Notes under the pieces: model-generated
Database searches by the model: none
What the model was told of the DNA's origin: nothing
The model's input: only the letters and a program-made list of their open reading frames with translations
Source of the DNA: Chryseobacterium capnotolerans
GTDB taxonomy: Bacteria; Bacteroidota; Bacteroidia; Flavobacteriales; Weeksellaceae
NCBI RefSeq assembly: GCF_021278965.1
Contig: NZ_CP065589.1
Span: 2,795,001-2,859,000, forward strand
Direction: 5' to 3'
Length of the DNA stretch: 64,000 bases
In this document: positions 44,852-54,457 of the stretch, in pieces
Position numbering within the stretch: the first letter of the stretch is position 1
How the letters are laid out: each line of letters starts with the position of its first letter
Made by a program: the position numbers and the translations under genes

Positions 44852-45244
44852 TTACTTTACAACCGTAGCCTCTAATTCTACAGTTAAAGTTGCAAAAAGT
44901 CCTTTAACTTCAAGCAATGTTGCAGCCTGTTTAATACCGTACTTTTGAATGAAAGGAACATAAATATCCATACAAGTTGTAAAAAAATCCTGTGTTGACG
45001 TAGTGTAAACATTCAGTCTTACGATGTTCTTACATTCATAACCTGCTTCATTTATCAATTGCTCAAGATTTTGAATAGTTTGGATAAGCTGTGAACGCAT
45101 ATCAGCTGTACTGGGTGCTCCGTTTTCGTTAATGGCAACTTGCCCCGAACAATACAACGTTCCTGTTACATTTGTCACTTCTACAGCTTGTGCTGAATTT
45201 GTTTGTTCGCCCCATTTCCAAGGGTCAATTACTCGTTTTTCCAT
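44852..45244 (-). CDS. RidA/YjgF-family protein
   Basis: A 130-residue member of the RidA (enamine/imine deaminase) superfamily: GTLYCSGQVAINENG, LEQLINEAGYECKNIVRLNVYTT with the arginine that binds the substrate carboxylate, and the ending EVKGLFATLTVELEATVV, where the usual catalytic P-x-x-x-R-E region is altered. It belongs to a divergent RidA subgroup. It lies downstream of a WYL regulator in the same direction, with its own promoter and a palindrome in between (45275-45309). Confidence 0.88.
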   Translation of the reverse strand: MEKRVIDPWKWGEQTNSAQAVEVTNVTGTLYCSGQVAINENGAPSTADMRSQLIQTIQNLEQLINEAGYECKNIVRLNVYTTSTQDFFTTCMDIYVPFIQKYGIKQAATLLEVKGLFATLTVELEATVVK

Positions 45245-45274
45245 TTTTAAATTGTCTTATTTTTTAAACTTAGA

Positions 45275-45282
45275 CAAAGTTA
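45275..45282 (-). promoter_or_regulatory. -7 promoter box for the RidA-like gene
   Basis: TAACTTTG on the minus strand matches TAnnTTTG and lies 30 bases before the ATG at 45244. The palindrome at 45294-45309 sits in the spacer where RNA polymerase binds. Confidence 0.6.
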
Positions 45283-45293
45283 AAATGGAGTTG

Positions 45294-45309
45294 TGACAGC
45301 CCTATGTCA
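45294..45309. promoter_or_regulatory. Probable operator palindrome TGACA-N6-TGTCA
   Basis: Perfect inverted pentamers around six bases (TGACAGCCCTATGTCA), 11 bases upstream of the -7 box of the RidA-like gene and 15 bases downstream of the WYL-regulator stop codon. Position and symmetry fit a dimeric repressor site, most simply of the adjacent regulator. Confidence 0.55.
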
Positions 45310-45324
45310 AGGGTATAAAATGGG

Positions 45325-46014
45325 TTAATGATATTTATCGAAATATTCTTGTAAAGTCATTTTATGTGGGGCAAATTTGTCTGTAAGCACTTCCATTTTC
45401 TGCATTCTGTCTAAACGGAAAAAGCGAAATTCTTGCCGTAGATGACAGTAGGCAATTAATAACCAATTTTCGGTACTTAATAATGCAAACGGCTCAGTAA
45501 TCCGGTTTGTAATCTCGTTTTGTTCGTTGATATATTCAATTTTTGTGAGGCAAAAATTTGTTATCGCAAATTGTAAGTCAGATAAGTTATTGCTATTTCG
45601 TTCTCTATTGAGATTTTGGTCAAATCGGGTTCTCTCGGAAAGCAAATTAGCATTTTCTTTTATGCGGTATCTCAAAACTGATTTTATTTTTTCAATAGCT
45701 TCTGAATACTCTTTAATAAAGGAAGTATCTTTGTTTTTGAGAACTAATTGTTCCGCCATAATCAAAGCATTGGCTTGGGCTTCGGTAAACATTACAGGAG
45801 GAACACTATATCCTTCCATTAGCGTATACCCCTTTCCATCTTCAGTTAAAATCGGAACTCCTGCCTGTTCCAAAGTTCTGATATCCCTGTAAATTGTCCG
45901 GACACTAACATTAAATTTATCCGCAAGGCTTGTAGCGGTCAAAAGACGTTTGGTCTGCAACTGTATTAGTATTGCAGTGAGTCGTGAGATTCGCTTTATA
46001 TCAGTATCATTCAT
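45325..46014 (-). CDS. YafY-type transcriptional regulator (HTH_11 + WYL)
   Basis: A 229-residue regulator. The N-terminal winged helix-turn-helix (ISRLTAILIQLQTKRLLTATSLADKFNVSVRTIYRDIRTLEQAGVPI, about 8-55) is followed by a WYL ligand-sensing domain (about 135-215) with LLSTENWLLIAYCHLRQEFRFFRLDRM. WYL proteins bind small effectors or nucleic acids and act as repressors or activators. It lies between an efflux-pump gene (22 bases upstream) and the RidA-like gene, and may control both. Confidence 0.93.
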   Translation of the reverse strand: MNDTDIKRISRLTAILIQLQTKRLLTATSLADKFNVSVRTIYRDIRTLEQAGVPILTEDGKGYTLMEGYSVPPVMFTEAQANALIMAEQLVLKNKDTSFIKEYSEAIEKIKSVLRYRIKENANLLSERTRFDQNLNRERNSNNLSDLQFAITNFCLTKIEYINEQNEITNRITEPFALLSTENWLLIAYCHLRQEFRFFRLDRMQKMEVLTDKFAPHKMTLQEYFDKYH

Positions 46015-46036
46015 CTTTTTTGTTGAAAACTAAATG

Positions 46037-47302
46037 TCAACACAACTTGCCAAGCCCATTCACATTAAGCAAATAAGTGTTGTTAAATCTTTCTTTTTTA
46101 TTAAAAGCAGAATAAGTAATAACCACACTAATAGCCATTAAAATAAATGCCAGGAAAAACGGTGCTCCTGAAAACTTAAACGGTGCTTCATCATGCGTGA
46201 AGAAATAGAACAGATTGGTCATCATTGGAGGACCAATAATTGAAGTAGCACTCATCAAACTGGTTAACGCTCCCTGAAGTTCACCCTGCTCATTGGAAGG
46301 TACACTTTTCGTAATCACTGACTGTAGTGCAGGTCCGCAAATTCCGCCTAGACAGTATGGAACTAAAAAGGCAAACATCATCCAGCCTTCTGAAGCAAAA
46401 GCAAATAATAGCAATCCTACCGCGTACATAGCCAGGCCATAATAAATACTTTTCTGCTCTCCCAGTCTTGGCGTAGTCCACCTGATTAAAAGCCCCTGTA
46501 CCAATCCTACAAGCAATCCTACAACTCCTAATGAGATCCCTACCATTCTTTCCGTCCAGTTGAATTTATACATGGTAAAGAAACTCCAGTTACTCTGTAC
46601 AGCATGTCCTGCAATATAAATCAGGATCAAAGCAGTAATAAGCCCTGAAATTTCCGGGTGTTTTCCTAAAAATTTAAAAGATCCCACGGGATTTGCACGC
46701 TTCCAGTCAAACTCTCGTCTCTTGTCTTTATCCAAACTTTCGGGAAGAATGAAGTAGCCATAAAGGAAATTAAGAAGACATAACCCTGCCGCTGCATAGA
46801 AAGGGACTCTTGCTCCATAATGGCCTAAAACACCACCCAGAACCGGTCCTATAATGAATCCCAGACCAAAAGCAGCACCAATCAATCCAAAGTTTTTTGC
46901 CCGGTCTTCATCTGTTGAAATGTCTGCAATATAAGCACTCGCTGTGGTAACACTTGCCCCGGTAATACCCGCAATAACTCTTCCCAGAAACAGCCACCAA
47001 ATACTAGGTGCTAATGCAAGAAAAATATAATCTACGGCAAATCCGAAAAGCGAGATCAGAATAACAGGTCTTCGTCCATATTTATCACTCAGATTTCCGA
47101 CCAGTGGAGAGAATATAAATTGTGTAAATGCATAGGCAAATCCCAGCCAGCCTCCATATTTTGCGGCCTCACTGATATCTGCATGAATCAATTCTTCTAT
47201 TAATTTTGGAACAACAGGAATAATGATTCCCCATCCTGTAATATCAATCAGTAAAGTAATAAATATAAAGCCTATAGCTGCTTTTTTCTTTGAATTTTCC
47301 AT
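46037..47302 (-). CDS. Tet-type MFS efflux transporter (TCR/Tet family)
   Basis: A 421-residue carrier with 12 helices, close to the TetA drug:H+ antiporter family: [19 protein letters not shown] (helix 1), [17 protein letters not shown] (motif A between helices 2 and 3), [21 protein letters not shown] (helix 4) and [18 protein letters not shown] (antiporter motif C, helix 5). Similar chromosomal copies are common in Chryseobacterium and do not by themselves show tetracycline resistance. The neighbouring WYL regulator may control it. Confidence 0.92.
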   Translation of the reverse strand: MENSKKKAAIGFIFITLLIDITGWGIIIPVVPKLIEELIHADISEAAKYGGWLGFAYAFTQFIFSPLVGNLSDKYGRRPVILISLFGFAVDYIFLALAPSIWWLFLGRVIAGITGASVTTASAYIADISTDEDRAKNFGLIGAAFGLGFIIGPVLGGVLGHYGARVPFYAAAGLCLLNFLYGYFILPESLDKDKRREFDWKRANPVGSFKFLGKHPEISGLITALILIYIAGHAVQSNWSFFTMYKFNWTERMVGISLGVVGLLVGLVQGLLIRWTTPRLGEQKSIYYGLAMYAVGLLLFAFASEGWMMFAFLVPYCLGGICGPALQSVITKSVPSNEQGELQGALTSLMSATSIIGPPMMTNLFYFFTHDEAPFKFSGAPFFLAFILMAISVVITYSAFNKKERFNNTYLLNVNGLGKLC

Positions 47303-47309
47303 GATGGTG

Positions 47310-47317
47310 CAAAATTA
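47310..47317 (-). promoter_or_regulatory. -7 promoter box of the Tet-type transporter
   Basis: TAATTTTG followed by CACC on the minus strand, only 7 bases before the ATG at 47302, so the transcript would be leaderless or nearly so. Confidence 0.55.
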
Positions 47318-47466
47318 ATCAAATCTTAAAAATAATGATTCTAAATTGTAAGATATTAAAGAAGTATAATACTGACTCACAGAATCCTATTAAAAAACAT
47401 ATGGTTTTTGTATTATTTCCAACAACTCCAACCAAAGAAGATTAAAAAATTCGGCAATCATAAAAC

Positions 47467-47507
47467 AAAAAGGCCTGATTTCAAATGAATATGAAACAGG
47501 CCTTTTT
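47467..47507. terminator. Bidirectional-type terminator downstream of the surface-protein gene
   Basis: Perfect 11-bp stem AAAAAGGCCTG / CAGGCCTTTTT (47467-47477, 47497-47507) with a 19-base loop. A and T runs on both sides. It serves the minus-strand gene ending at 47529. Confidence 0.85.
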
Positions 47508-47528
47508 ACGATTAAATAATATATCGTA

Positions 47529-48800
47529 TTAGTTACTATTAGGTTTTGCAGTAATCATACGGTTGGTTATGATACATGTGATAAGACAGCTTTTCTTCAA
47601 AGTAACTTTCACCACATTGCTGTATTGATAAGCTGTAACATTTCCATTAAGGGTTGATCTTACGCCACGGCGGTAATAAGTAGTCTGAGCAACAGCCGGT
47701 GCATCATATGTTACAGCAGTAGCATTGGTGACATTTGTAAATGTTACATTATCTGTTGAACTCTGCCATTGATATTCTGCATTTCCGGTTACCTGCGCAG
47801 CTGCACTAACAGTAAACGCTGCCGGATCAGGATTAATATCCAGACAAACCGTTTGATCTGTTCCAATAGTTCCGGGACTGTTCACTGCATTTACAAATAA
47901 CCGGCCTACATTAGAAGTAGCCTGGAATGCACAGGTGTAAAAACTTGAATTAGCAACCACTCTATACTGATTATTGTTAAAACCTACAGGAATATTATTG
48001 ATATTGAGTGTAGAGCTGGTAACATTACTGTAGTTGCTGTTATTTGTCAAATTCGTCCATACACCACCACTCAGCACCTGCCATTGGTAAGTAACATTAG
48101 CCGGTGTTTCATCAATATCTGTATTGCTGATAACAGCCGTCATAGTGGTAGATCCACCTACAGGAACAGTTCTGTCTGAAGGTTGAGACAGATAAGTCAT
48201 TGGATCTATATAATATTCTGAGAGGATATTATAAACCTTCATTTCATTGAAAGTAAAGCCAATTCCAAAATCTGAATAAGATAATCTTATTTCGTCCCAT
48301 GCAACAGTTGGCATTACTTTAATAATCTTTCGGCTCTGACTGTCTCCAAAATCAAAGAAAAAATGTCCTCCAACCGGAGTTGAATACACTTCCTGTCCAT
48401 TATTAAAAAACCTGAAACTAGCATCATTGAAGCTGGCATTAAAGTTAAAACCTTCAGAAGAGAAGTCTATGTATACAGGTTTATTAGCAGGAAAATCACT
48501 TCCGGTAGTTCCCACACTGATATAAATAGGACATATCCCTGCTCCGATGCCAGGTTTAAGGGAAGCATATGAATTCACATCTATATCAGTCATATTACTG
48601 GCGTTAGCCGCTACAGCTCCTACTTTCAAACAAGGAGGAAGAAAAGTAATAAAATTAGCATATTGGGCAGAAGTATTAGTATCTAATAACCTTCCACAAC
48701 CACCCATAGGTAAAGAAACCATTTCCTGAGATATCATTTTACCTGACATCAGGAAACATAATGCCATAAGGGCATAACGTAGTATTGAATTTGTTTTCAT
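47529..48800 (-). CDS. Exported surface protein with Ig-like domains
   Basis: A 423-residue secreted protein. ATG 48800 (MKTNSILRYALMALCFLMSGKMISQ) gives a clean signal peptide; the longer frame to 48851 is unlikely. Residues about 25-210 form a beta-sandwich-like domain. Residues about 215-310 and 315-400 are Ig-like units of the YQWQ type (VTYQWQVLSGGVWTNLTNNSNYS; AEYQWQSSTDNVTFTNV), typical for flavobacterial adhesins and gliding-associated proteins. The C terminus is short and without a clear type IX sorting domain. It follows a smaller surface-protein gene. Confidence 0.75.
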   Translation of the reverse strand: MKTNSILRYALMALCFLMSGKMISQEMVSLPMGGCGRLLDTNTSAQYANFITFLPPCLKVGAVAANASNMTDIDVNSYASLKPGIGAGICPIYISVGTTGSDFPANKPVYIDFSSEGFNFNASFNDASFRFFNNGQEVYSTPVGGHFFFDFGDSQSRKIIKVMPTVAWDEIRLSYSDFGIGFTFNEMKVYNILSEYYIDPMTYLSQPSDRTVPVGGSTTMTAVISNTDIDETPANVTYQWQVLSGGVWTNLTNNSNYSNVTSSTLNINNIPVGFNNNQYRVVANSSFYTCAFQATSNVGRLFVNAVNSPGTIGTDQTVCLDINPDPAAFTVSAAAQVTGNAEYQWQSSTDNVTFTNVTNATAVTYDAPAVAQTTYYRRGVRSTLNGNVTAYQYSNVVKVTLKKSCLITCIITNRMITAKPNSN

Positions 48801-48890
48801 CATTAATAATTTTAAGCGTTTAATTGTACACGAAATAATACTCATCCTCAATGAAGGATGATGACGATAATGACTGTAAGTTTCTTAAAA

Positions 48891-49463
48891 CTATTTGATT
48901 ACAAATACAATATTAACGAATGAGCACGCCGTAGCCGTTCCTACTACATCATAACGTAGGATACCATTAGCATCAATACTTACATTCTTTAAAACACTGC
49001 CGTCAAAGTCTGTTACATAATAATACAGATCAGTAGCATTCACGAAGAACGGAATGGCCGCAGGAGCTCCGGTACTGGTGACTTTCGGGGTTGAAAATTG
49101 TGTTTTATACAATTGATACAGGTCCAATGTTCTCCCTGTCCCTAAAGTAGAAGTATCAATACTGATGGAAGGCATGTAGAAGAATTTAACAATGTTTCCA
49201 CTGATAGGAACCCAATTGGGTGCGGAAGGTGTTCCGATGTTTTGGGCTAAGGCCTGCCTTTTCAGGTCATACACTAATAGACCATTTGCTGGAGTGGCCA
49301 CTGTGGTAAGATCAGAAATTCTAGGGATTAGTACTCCTTTATTGGAGCCAGTAACATCTAAAGTAGAACTTTTATCAGGATTGGCAGTGCCTATTCCTAT
49401 CTGTGCGGTAATAATGCTGCCAGCACACAGTGCCGCAGCAACGAATAATTTTTCGAATTTCAT
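48891..49463 (-). CDS. Exported surface protein with GIGTxxPxxSxxLDV start
   Basis: A 190-residue protein with signal peptide MKFEKLFVAAALCAGSIITAQ, followed at once by IGIGTANPDKSSTLDVTGSNKGVLIPRIS. This is the standard opening of a large group of flavobacterial cell-surface proteins of tail-fibre-like type. LLVYDLKRQ follows the same pattern. The C-terminal part is unique. It lies 91 bases upstream of the Ig-domain protein gene in the same direction and is probably expressed together with it. Function unknown. Confidence 0.75.
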   Translation of the reverse strand: MKFEKLFVAAALCAGSIITAQIGIGTANPDKSSTLDVTGSNKGVLIPRISDLTTVATPANGLLVYDLKRQALAQNIGTPSAPNWVPISGNIVKFFYMPSISIDTSTLGTGRTLDLYQLYKTQFSTPKVTSTGAPAAIPFFVNATDLYYYVTDFDGSVLKNVSIDANGILRYDVVGTATACSFVNIVFVIK

Positions 49464-49914
49464 ATTTGTTTTGTTTTATGTAAATATATAATAATTTATT
49501 ACATAATTCAATATTTTATTGAATTTTTACAACAAAACAAATGTTTATATAGAACATTCAAAAAAAAACACGTATTATTAGGATATTCCACGAAATTTTT
49601 AATCTCAGAAGTTTGATTTATTTAGAAATAAGTCTCTTTTATGCTAAAATTTGTCGTTTTTAAAGTGTAAAAATGTTCGAAAAATGCACACATTGGGAAA
49701 ACTAACAAGAAAAAATAATAAACAATGAGTAATGCTGTCTACAAAAATAATTATTACCTCAGAACAAATTCGTAACCATCTCATTCTGAAGAACCATAAC
49801 AACAAACAATTCTGTAGCGAAGTATTTTTAACCATTAAAAAACGAAAGGTTCAAAGACTGGAAATAAAAAAGCCTTTCTTTCGAAAGGCTTTTACTAATT
49901 TATTGTAGTTTGTA
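49464..49914. other. Intergenic region, terminator of secDF at one end, otherwise no feature
   Basis: About 400 AT-rich bases without a supported gene. Short minus-strand frames (49644-49835, 49851-50042) lack family features. The part near 49464-49510 should carry the promoter of the 48891-49463 gene, but no exact TAnnTTTG box is present. Confidence 0.5.
49865..49892 (-). terminator. Intrinsic terminator of secDF
   Basis: Perfect 10-bp stem AAAGCCTTTC / GAAAGGCTTT (49869-49878, 49883-49892), loop TTTC, with T run on the minus strand. 22 bases after the secDF stop. Confidence 0.85.
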
Positions 49915-52809
49915 TTATTTTGAAGCAAGTACTTCTTTATCGGAAGTCGATTTTCCGTGTACTTCATCTTCTTTTCCTTTCTTAAGGAAGTCATAAGCAA
50001 TTGCCGATGCAACAAAGATAGATGAGTAAGTACCGAATCCAATACCGATTAACAGAGCAAACATAAATCCTCTTAAGTTATCACCACCGAAGATAAAGAT
50101 TGCAAGGATCACCAAAATCGTAGTGAATGAAGTATTGAATGTTCTACCCAATGTACTTGAAATAGAGTCATCAAATAATCCTGCCAATGTTATAGATTTC
50201 TTCTCTCTCAGATATTCTCTAATTCTGTCGAAGATAATTACCGTATCGTTGATTGAGTATCCTAATACCGTAAGGATCGCAGCGATGAAATCCTGGTTGA
50301 TCTCCATGTTGAACGGCATATATTTGTGAAGTAATGAATACGTTCCTAAAATGATAACCGCATCGTGGAATAATGCCGCAACAGCACCTAAAGAGAACTG
50401 CCACTTTCTAAATCTGAATAAGATATAGATGAAAATACCAGCCAATGCAGCTACTACTGCAAGAATACCGTGTGTTTGGATATCATCCGCTACCGTAGGT
50501 CCTACTTTTTCAGATGAAATGATACCTGCGTGATCTTTGTCTGCAGATTTGAAATCATTTAAAGTAATCGTAGAAGGAAGATCTGCTTTTAACCCTTCAA
50601 ATAGCTTCTGCTCAATCGTCTGGTCAGCTTTTAAAGATTCATCTTCAATAAGGTAATCAGTAGAGATTTTTAACTGCTTCGCGTTTCCGAAAGTTTTAGC
50701 TTCTACAGAAGAGTTCTTACCGTCTTCAGTTTTGAATAATTTCACTAATTTTTCTTCAACATCATTAGCATTAACTTCTTTATCAAATCTTACTACATAG
50801 TTTCTACCACCCGTAAAGTCAATACCATATTTAAATCCGTGGGTAAACATAGACACAAGGCTGATTACCGTTAGTACTGCAGAAATAATATAAGCGTATT
50901 TTCTCTTTCCGATAAAGTCAATCCATGTATTTCTGAATAAATTCTTCGTAGGAGGAGTCCAAACAGAAAGGTGTTTTCCTTTATTCAGCCTGCTAAAGAT
51001 CATTACTCTTGATAATAATACAGAAGTAAACAATGTCATGATAATACCGATCATCAAAGTCAATGCGAAACCTTTAATAGGTCCTGTTCCAAAGAAGAAC
51101 AATACAACTGCTGTTAATAACGTAGTAGAGTGACCGTCAATAATCGCGCTTAATGCGTGTTTGAAACCATCTTTATAAGCTTCTAAGATACTCTTACCAG
51201 CAAATAATTCTTCTTTCGTTCTTTCATAGATAATTACGTTCGTATCTACCGCCATAGCCATCGTTAATACGATACCAGCGATACCAGGAAGCGTAAGAGT
51301 GAAGTCTCCGGAATCCATAATTCCGAAAATATAGAATAAGTTAATGATCATTGCAATTACAGCGTACACACCAGCACCACCGTAATAGAAAATGATATAA
51401 ACAATGATAATTAAGAATGCAATTGCAAATGACATCATACCTGCGTCGATAGATTCCTGTCCTAATGACGGACCTACCTGAGTAGCCTGAACTACTTTAG
51501 CACCAGCAGGTAATTTACCAGCACCTAACACGTCAACCAATTCTTTAGCTTCTTCCTGAGAGAAGTTACCAGAGATTTGAGTTCTCCCGTTAGGAATAGC
51601 ACCTACAACGTTTGGAGCAGTGTATACTCTGTTATCAAGTGTTACAGCTACTGGTTTTCCAACGTTTTTCTCTGTTAATGTTTTCCATTCTTTAGCTCCT
51701 TTAGAATCCATCTGCATGTCTACTACTATTCTTCCAAGTTCGTCGTAGCTGATATTTGCAGTTTCTACTGCACCATCAACCGGAGCTTTTTGGTTAATGT
51801 TACTTCTGATTGCATACAATACTAAATCATCAGGACTTGTAGCCTCAGGTTTGTAACCCCACATGAACTGTGTATATTTAATGTTTGCAGGACGTAAAGC
51901 CATTCCTACCTTGCTGTTCAAGATTTTGTTTACAGCAGCAGTATCAGACAATTTTACGTTGGCAACACCATTAGTTCTTAATTTGTCAAGCTGTAAAAGA
52001 TTCATGAAATTTACATTCTTTGCAACTCCCATAGAATCTCCTTTTGCAGCAACCATAGTTGTTAATGTCTGGAAATAAGGTGCAATTTCAGGAATTTGCT
52101 GTACTTCCCAGAACTGAAGTTTTGCAGAAGTCTGAAGCATTTTCTTTACCTTATCGATGTCCTTCATACCAGGCATCTCTACAGAAATTCTAGCCGTACC
52201 AGGTACTCTCTGAACGTTTGGCTGGATTGCTCCAAGCTTATCAATTCTCGTTCTGATTACCTCGAAAGCTGTTCCTACAGAAAGATCAATTCTTCTCTTA
52301 ACAATACTTTTTACCTGCTCATCAGTAGTATTATACTTGATTTCAGATAAAGTTGTGTTTCCGAAAAGTTCCGGATCAGCAAGCTTTAGGTTAGTCCCTT
52401 TAGCTTTGTTAATCGCATCGAACTGTTCAAAGAAGTTGTCGATGTAAGATTTTGTTGAGTTTTTCTGAGCTTCATCAGTCTTGTTTAAAGCCTCAATAAG
52501 AACAGGATTTGTAGAATAATTGGTTAAATCATTTACCAAATCTCTCTGGTTGATTTCCAATAGAACATTGATCCCTCCTTTTAAGTCAAGACCCAATTTC
52601 ATTTCCTTGTCTTTAGCTTTTGAATAATAAAGCTTCGTATACCCAAGATTAAGAGTATCTTCCTTGATTCGTTTGATCTCTTTCTCGTTTCCTTTCGCAG
52701 CTTCTATCTGCGATTCAATTTTGCTGGCGTACCAGGTTGGTAATAGCTCGTTTAAGCAAATCAACCCCAGGACAATAGCAACAATTGTAATAAGTCCTTT
52801 TCCTTGCAT
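49915..52809 (-). CDS. secDF: Protein translocase SecD-SecF fusion
   Basis: A 964-residue fused SecDF that uses the proton gradient to pull proteins through the SecYEG channel. N-terminal membrane helix, then LGLDLKGGINVLLEI (SecD motif D1), the large periplasmic P1 domain (about 80-420) with VEMPGMKD, GKPVAVTLDNRVYTAPNV, and membrane motifs MAMAVDTNVIIYERTKEEL (D5). The SecF half (from about 640) has YGIDFTGGRNYVVRF and GYSINDTVIIFDRIREYLR. The fusion is normal in Bacteroidota. Complete. Promoter box at 52839-52846, terminator at 49865. Confidence 0.97.
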   Translation of the reverse strand: MQGKGLITIVAIVLGLICLNELLPTWYASKIESQIEAAKGNEKEIKRIKEDTLNLGYTKLYYSKAKDKEMKLGLDLKGGINVLLEINQRDLVNDLTNYSTNPVLIEALNKTDEAQKNSTKSYIDNFFEQFDAINKAKGTNLKLADPELFGNTTLSEIKYNTTDEQVKSIVKRRIDLSVGTAFEVIRTRIDKLGAIQPNVQRVPGTARISVEMPGMKDIDKVKKMLQTSAKLQFWEVQQIPEIAPYFQTLTTMVAAKGDSMGVAKNVNFMNLLQLDKLRTNGVANVKLSDTAAVNKILNSKVGMALRPANIKYTQFMWGYKPEATSPDDLVLYAIRSNINQKAPVDGAVETANISYDELGRIVVDMQMDSKGAKEWKTLTEKNVGKPVAVTLDNRVYTAPNVVGAIPNGRTQISGNFSQEEAKELVDVLGAGKLPAGAKVVQATQVGPSLGQESIDAGMMSFAIAFLIIIVYIIFYYGGAGVYAVIAMIINLFYIFGIMDSGDFTLTLPGIAGIVLTMAMAVDTNVIIYERTKEELFAGKSILEAYKDGFKHALSAIIDGHSTTLLTAVVLFFFGTGPIKGFALTLMIGIIMTLFTSVLLSRVMIFSRLNKGKHLSVWTPPTKNLFRNTWIDFIGKRKYAYIISAVLTVISLVSMFTHGFKYGIDFTGGRNYVVRFDKEVNANDVEEKLVKLFKTEDGKNSSVEAKTFGNAKQLKISTDYLIEDESLKADQTIEQKLFEGLKADLPSTITLNDFKSADKDHAGIISSEKVGPTVADDIQTHGILAVVAALAGIFIYILFRFRKWQFSLGAVAALFHDAVIILGTYSLLHKYMPFNMEINQDFIAAILTVLGYSINDTVIIFDRIREYLREKKSITLAGLFDDSISSTLGRTFNTSFTTILVILAIFIFGGDNLRGFMFALLIGIGFGTYSSIFVASAIAYDFLKKGKEDEVHGKSTSDKEVLASK

Positions 52810-52838
52810 TTTGTTATAACTACGTTAAATTAAGTCGG

Positions 52839-52846
52839 CAAATATA
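52839..52846 (-). promoter_or_regulatory. -7 promoter box of secDF
   Basis: TATATTTG followed by CC on the minus strand, an exact TAnnTTTG match 29 bases before the ATG at 52809. No clear -33 element. Confidence 0.6.
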
Positions 52847-53025
52847 ATGATTTTCTTGTATTTTATGAATTTTTAACAACAGAAATGGTTTATTTTCAGA
52901 TATATCAGCATTCTGATTTCCATTTAAGATTTAACAATTATTTCATGGTATCATAGCGAAGTTTTCAAAATTTAATTGGTATAAAATTTTCATTCATAGA
53001 TCAACACCTTAACTATCACAATATT

Positions 53026-54402
53026 ATGAAAAATCTACTTTTTACCCTAAGTATCTTTTCTTCCTTAATTGTTAATGCTCAAAGCATTAATTTGGTGGAA
53101 TTTGCCACCGGATTAACCAGTCCGGTCGAGATTACAAACGCCAATGACAACCGGTTATTTGTGGTTCAACAGAACGGAATGATAAAAATAATTCAGTCTA
53201 ATGGGACAATTAACCCAACAAATTTTCTGAATATTTCCTCAAAAATTATTTTTAATGGGGAAAGAGGTCTTTTAGGACTTGCCTTCCACCCGCAATACTC
53301 AACCAATGGGTATTTTTTTGTGTATTATAACAATACAGCAGGAAATATTGTACTGGCAAGATACAGTGTTAATCCGGCCAATCCGGATACAGCTGATTCT
53401 AATTCTGAAAAAATACTTTTGAATATTCCAAAGCCATTTGCCAACCATAATGGCGGAAGCATTCATTTTGCACCTGATGGAAAACTTTGGGTAGTAACAG
53501 GAGATGGCGGAAGTGGCGGTGACCCTAATAACAATGCTCAAAATAAAAATGTATTGTTGGGAAAAATGCTGAGAATTGATGTGAATGCCACAGACCCAAC
53601 CCCATACAATATTCCTTCTGACAATCCTTTTGCAGGAGCTGGTGTTGACGGTGCCGATGAAGTTTGGGCTTATGGACTCAGAAATGCATGGAAATTCTCA
53701 TTTGATCTCATCACCGGGAATGCCATGATTGCCGATGTAGGCCAGGGAGCGATTGAAGAGATCAATAAAATGCCAATTAATCAGGCAGGACTCAATTACG
53801 GATGGCGTTGTTACGAAGGAAATAGTGCCTACAACACTAATGGATGTGCGGCACAATCTACAATGACATTTCCTGTTGCTGTTTATGATCATTCCGGCGG
53901 GAAATGTTCCATTACCGGCGGCTATGTCTACAGAGGCACTCAATACCCTTCACTTCAGGGGAAATATTTCTTTGCTGATTACTGCTCCAACCAGATTGGC
54001 ATTCTCAATACTGATAATTCGATTAACTGGACATCTGCCTACAGCGGAAACGGATTCTCAACCTTCGGACAGGATTCTCAAAAAGAGCTTTATGTAGCAG
54101 GAGTAGAAAGTGGAAAAATTTTTAAAATCACAACCGGAACGTTAAACACTCATGAAAATGAACTCTCAGGAACGATAAAGATTTACCCTAATCCTGCTTC
54201 AAAAGAAATTTTCGTTAGTGGAATTAAAGATAAAAGTGTAACTGCAGAAATCATCACTGCAGACGGGCGAAAAGTTTTAGCAACAGATCGCATCACTGGT
54301 GAAAAAGGGATTAATATTTCCGGAATTCCTGCTGGGGTTTATTTTATCAACCTGAAATCAGGAGATTATAAATCTTACAGCCAGAAAATTGTTATTAAGT
54401 AG
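53026..54402 (+). CDS. Secreted PQQ-type sugar dehydrogenase (GSDH family) with type IX sorting domain
   Basis: A 458-residue secreted enzyme. Signal peptide MKNLLFTLSIFSSLIVNAQ, then a six-bladed glucose/sorbosone dehydrogenase propeller (about 25-370) with GERGLLGLAFHPQY, NHNGGSIHFAPDGKLWVVTGDGG, EVWAYGLRNAWKFSFD and EINKMPINQAGLNYGWRCYEG. Residues about 385-458 are a Por secretion (type A) sorting domain: IYPNPASKEIFV...GVYFINLKSG...KIVIK. It is thus exported by the type IX system to the surface or medium. Real sugar oxidation is not proven, as many family members have unknown substrates. Confidence 0.92.
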   Translation: MKNLLFTLSIFSSLIVNAQSINLVEFATGLTSPVEITNANDNRLFVVQQNGMIKIIQSNGTINPTNFLNISSKIIFNGERGLLGLAFHPQYSTNGYFFVYYNNTAGNIVLARYSVNPANPDTADSNSEKILLNIPKPFANHNGGSIHFAPDGKLWVVTGDGGSGGDPNNNAQNKNVLLGKMLRIDVNATDPTPYNIPSDNPFAGAGVDGADEVWAYGLRNAWKFSFDLITGNAMIADVGQGAIEEINKMPINQAGLNYGWRCYEGNSAYNTNGCAAQSTMTFPVAVYDHSGGKCSITGGYVYRGTQYPSLQGKYFFADYCSNQIGILNTDNSINWTSAYSGNGFSTFGQDSQKELYVAGVESGKIFKITTGTLNTHENELSGTIKIYPNPASKEIFVSGIKDKSVTAEIITADGRKVLATDRITGEKGINISGIPAGVYFINLKSGDYKSYSQKIVIK

Positions 54403-54426
54403 ATCAACTCAACTTTAAACCAAGTA

Positions 54427-54454
54427 AAAAGCGGTTCAGTTTTGAACCGCTTTT
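54427..54454. terminator. Bidirectional terminator between the dehydrogenase gene and hemN
   Basis: Perfect 12-bp stem AAAAGCGGTTCA / TGAACCGCTTTT (54427-54438, 54443-54454), loop GTTT, with T-rich sequence beyond it on both strands; it lies between convergent stop codons. Confidence 0.9.
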
Positions 54455-54457
54455 GTT

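Noticed and set aside
46037..47302. Acquired tetracycline-resistance gene
   Set aside because: The protein is Tet-family-like, but its composition and promoter fit the neighbours and there are no mobile-element signs; substrate cannot be claimed.
49644..50042. Two short minus-strand ORFs downstream of secDF
   Set aside because: Composition is that of AT-rich non-coding DNA, and the second overlaps the secDF end and terminator.
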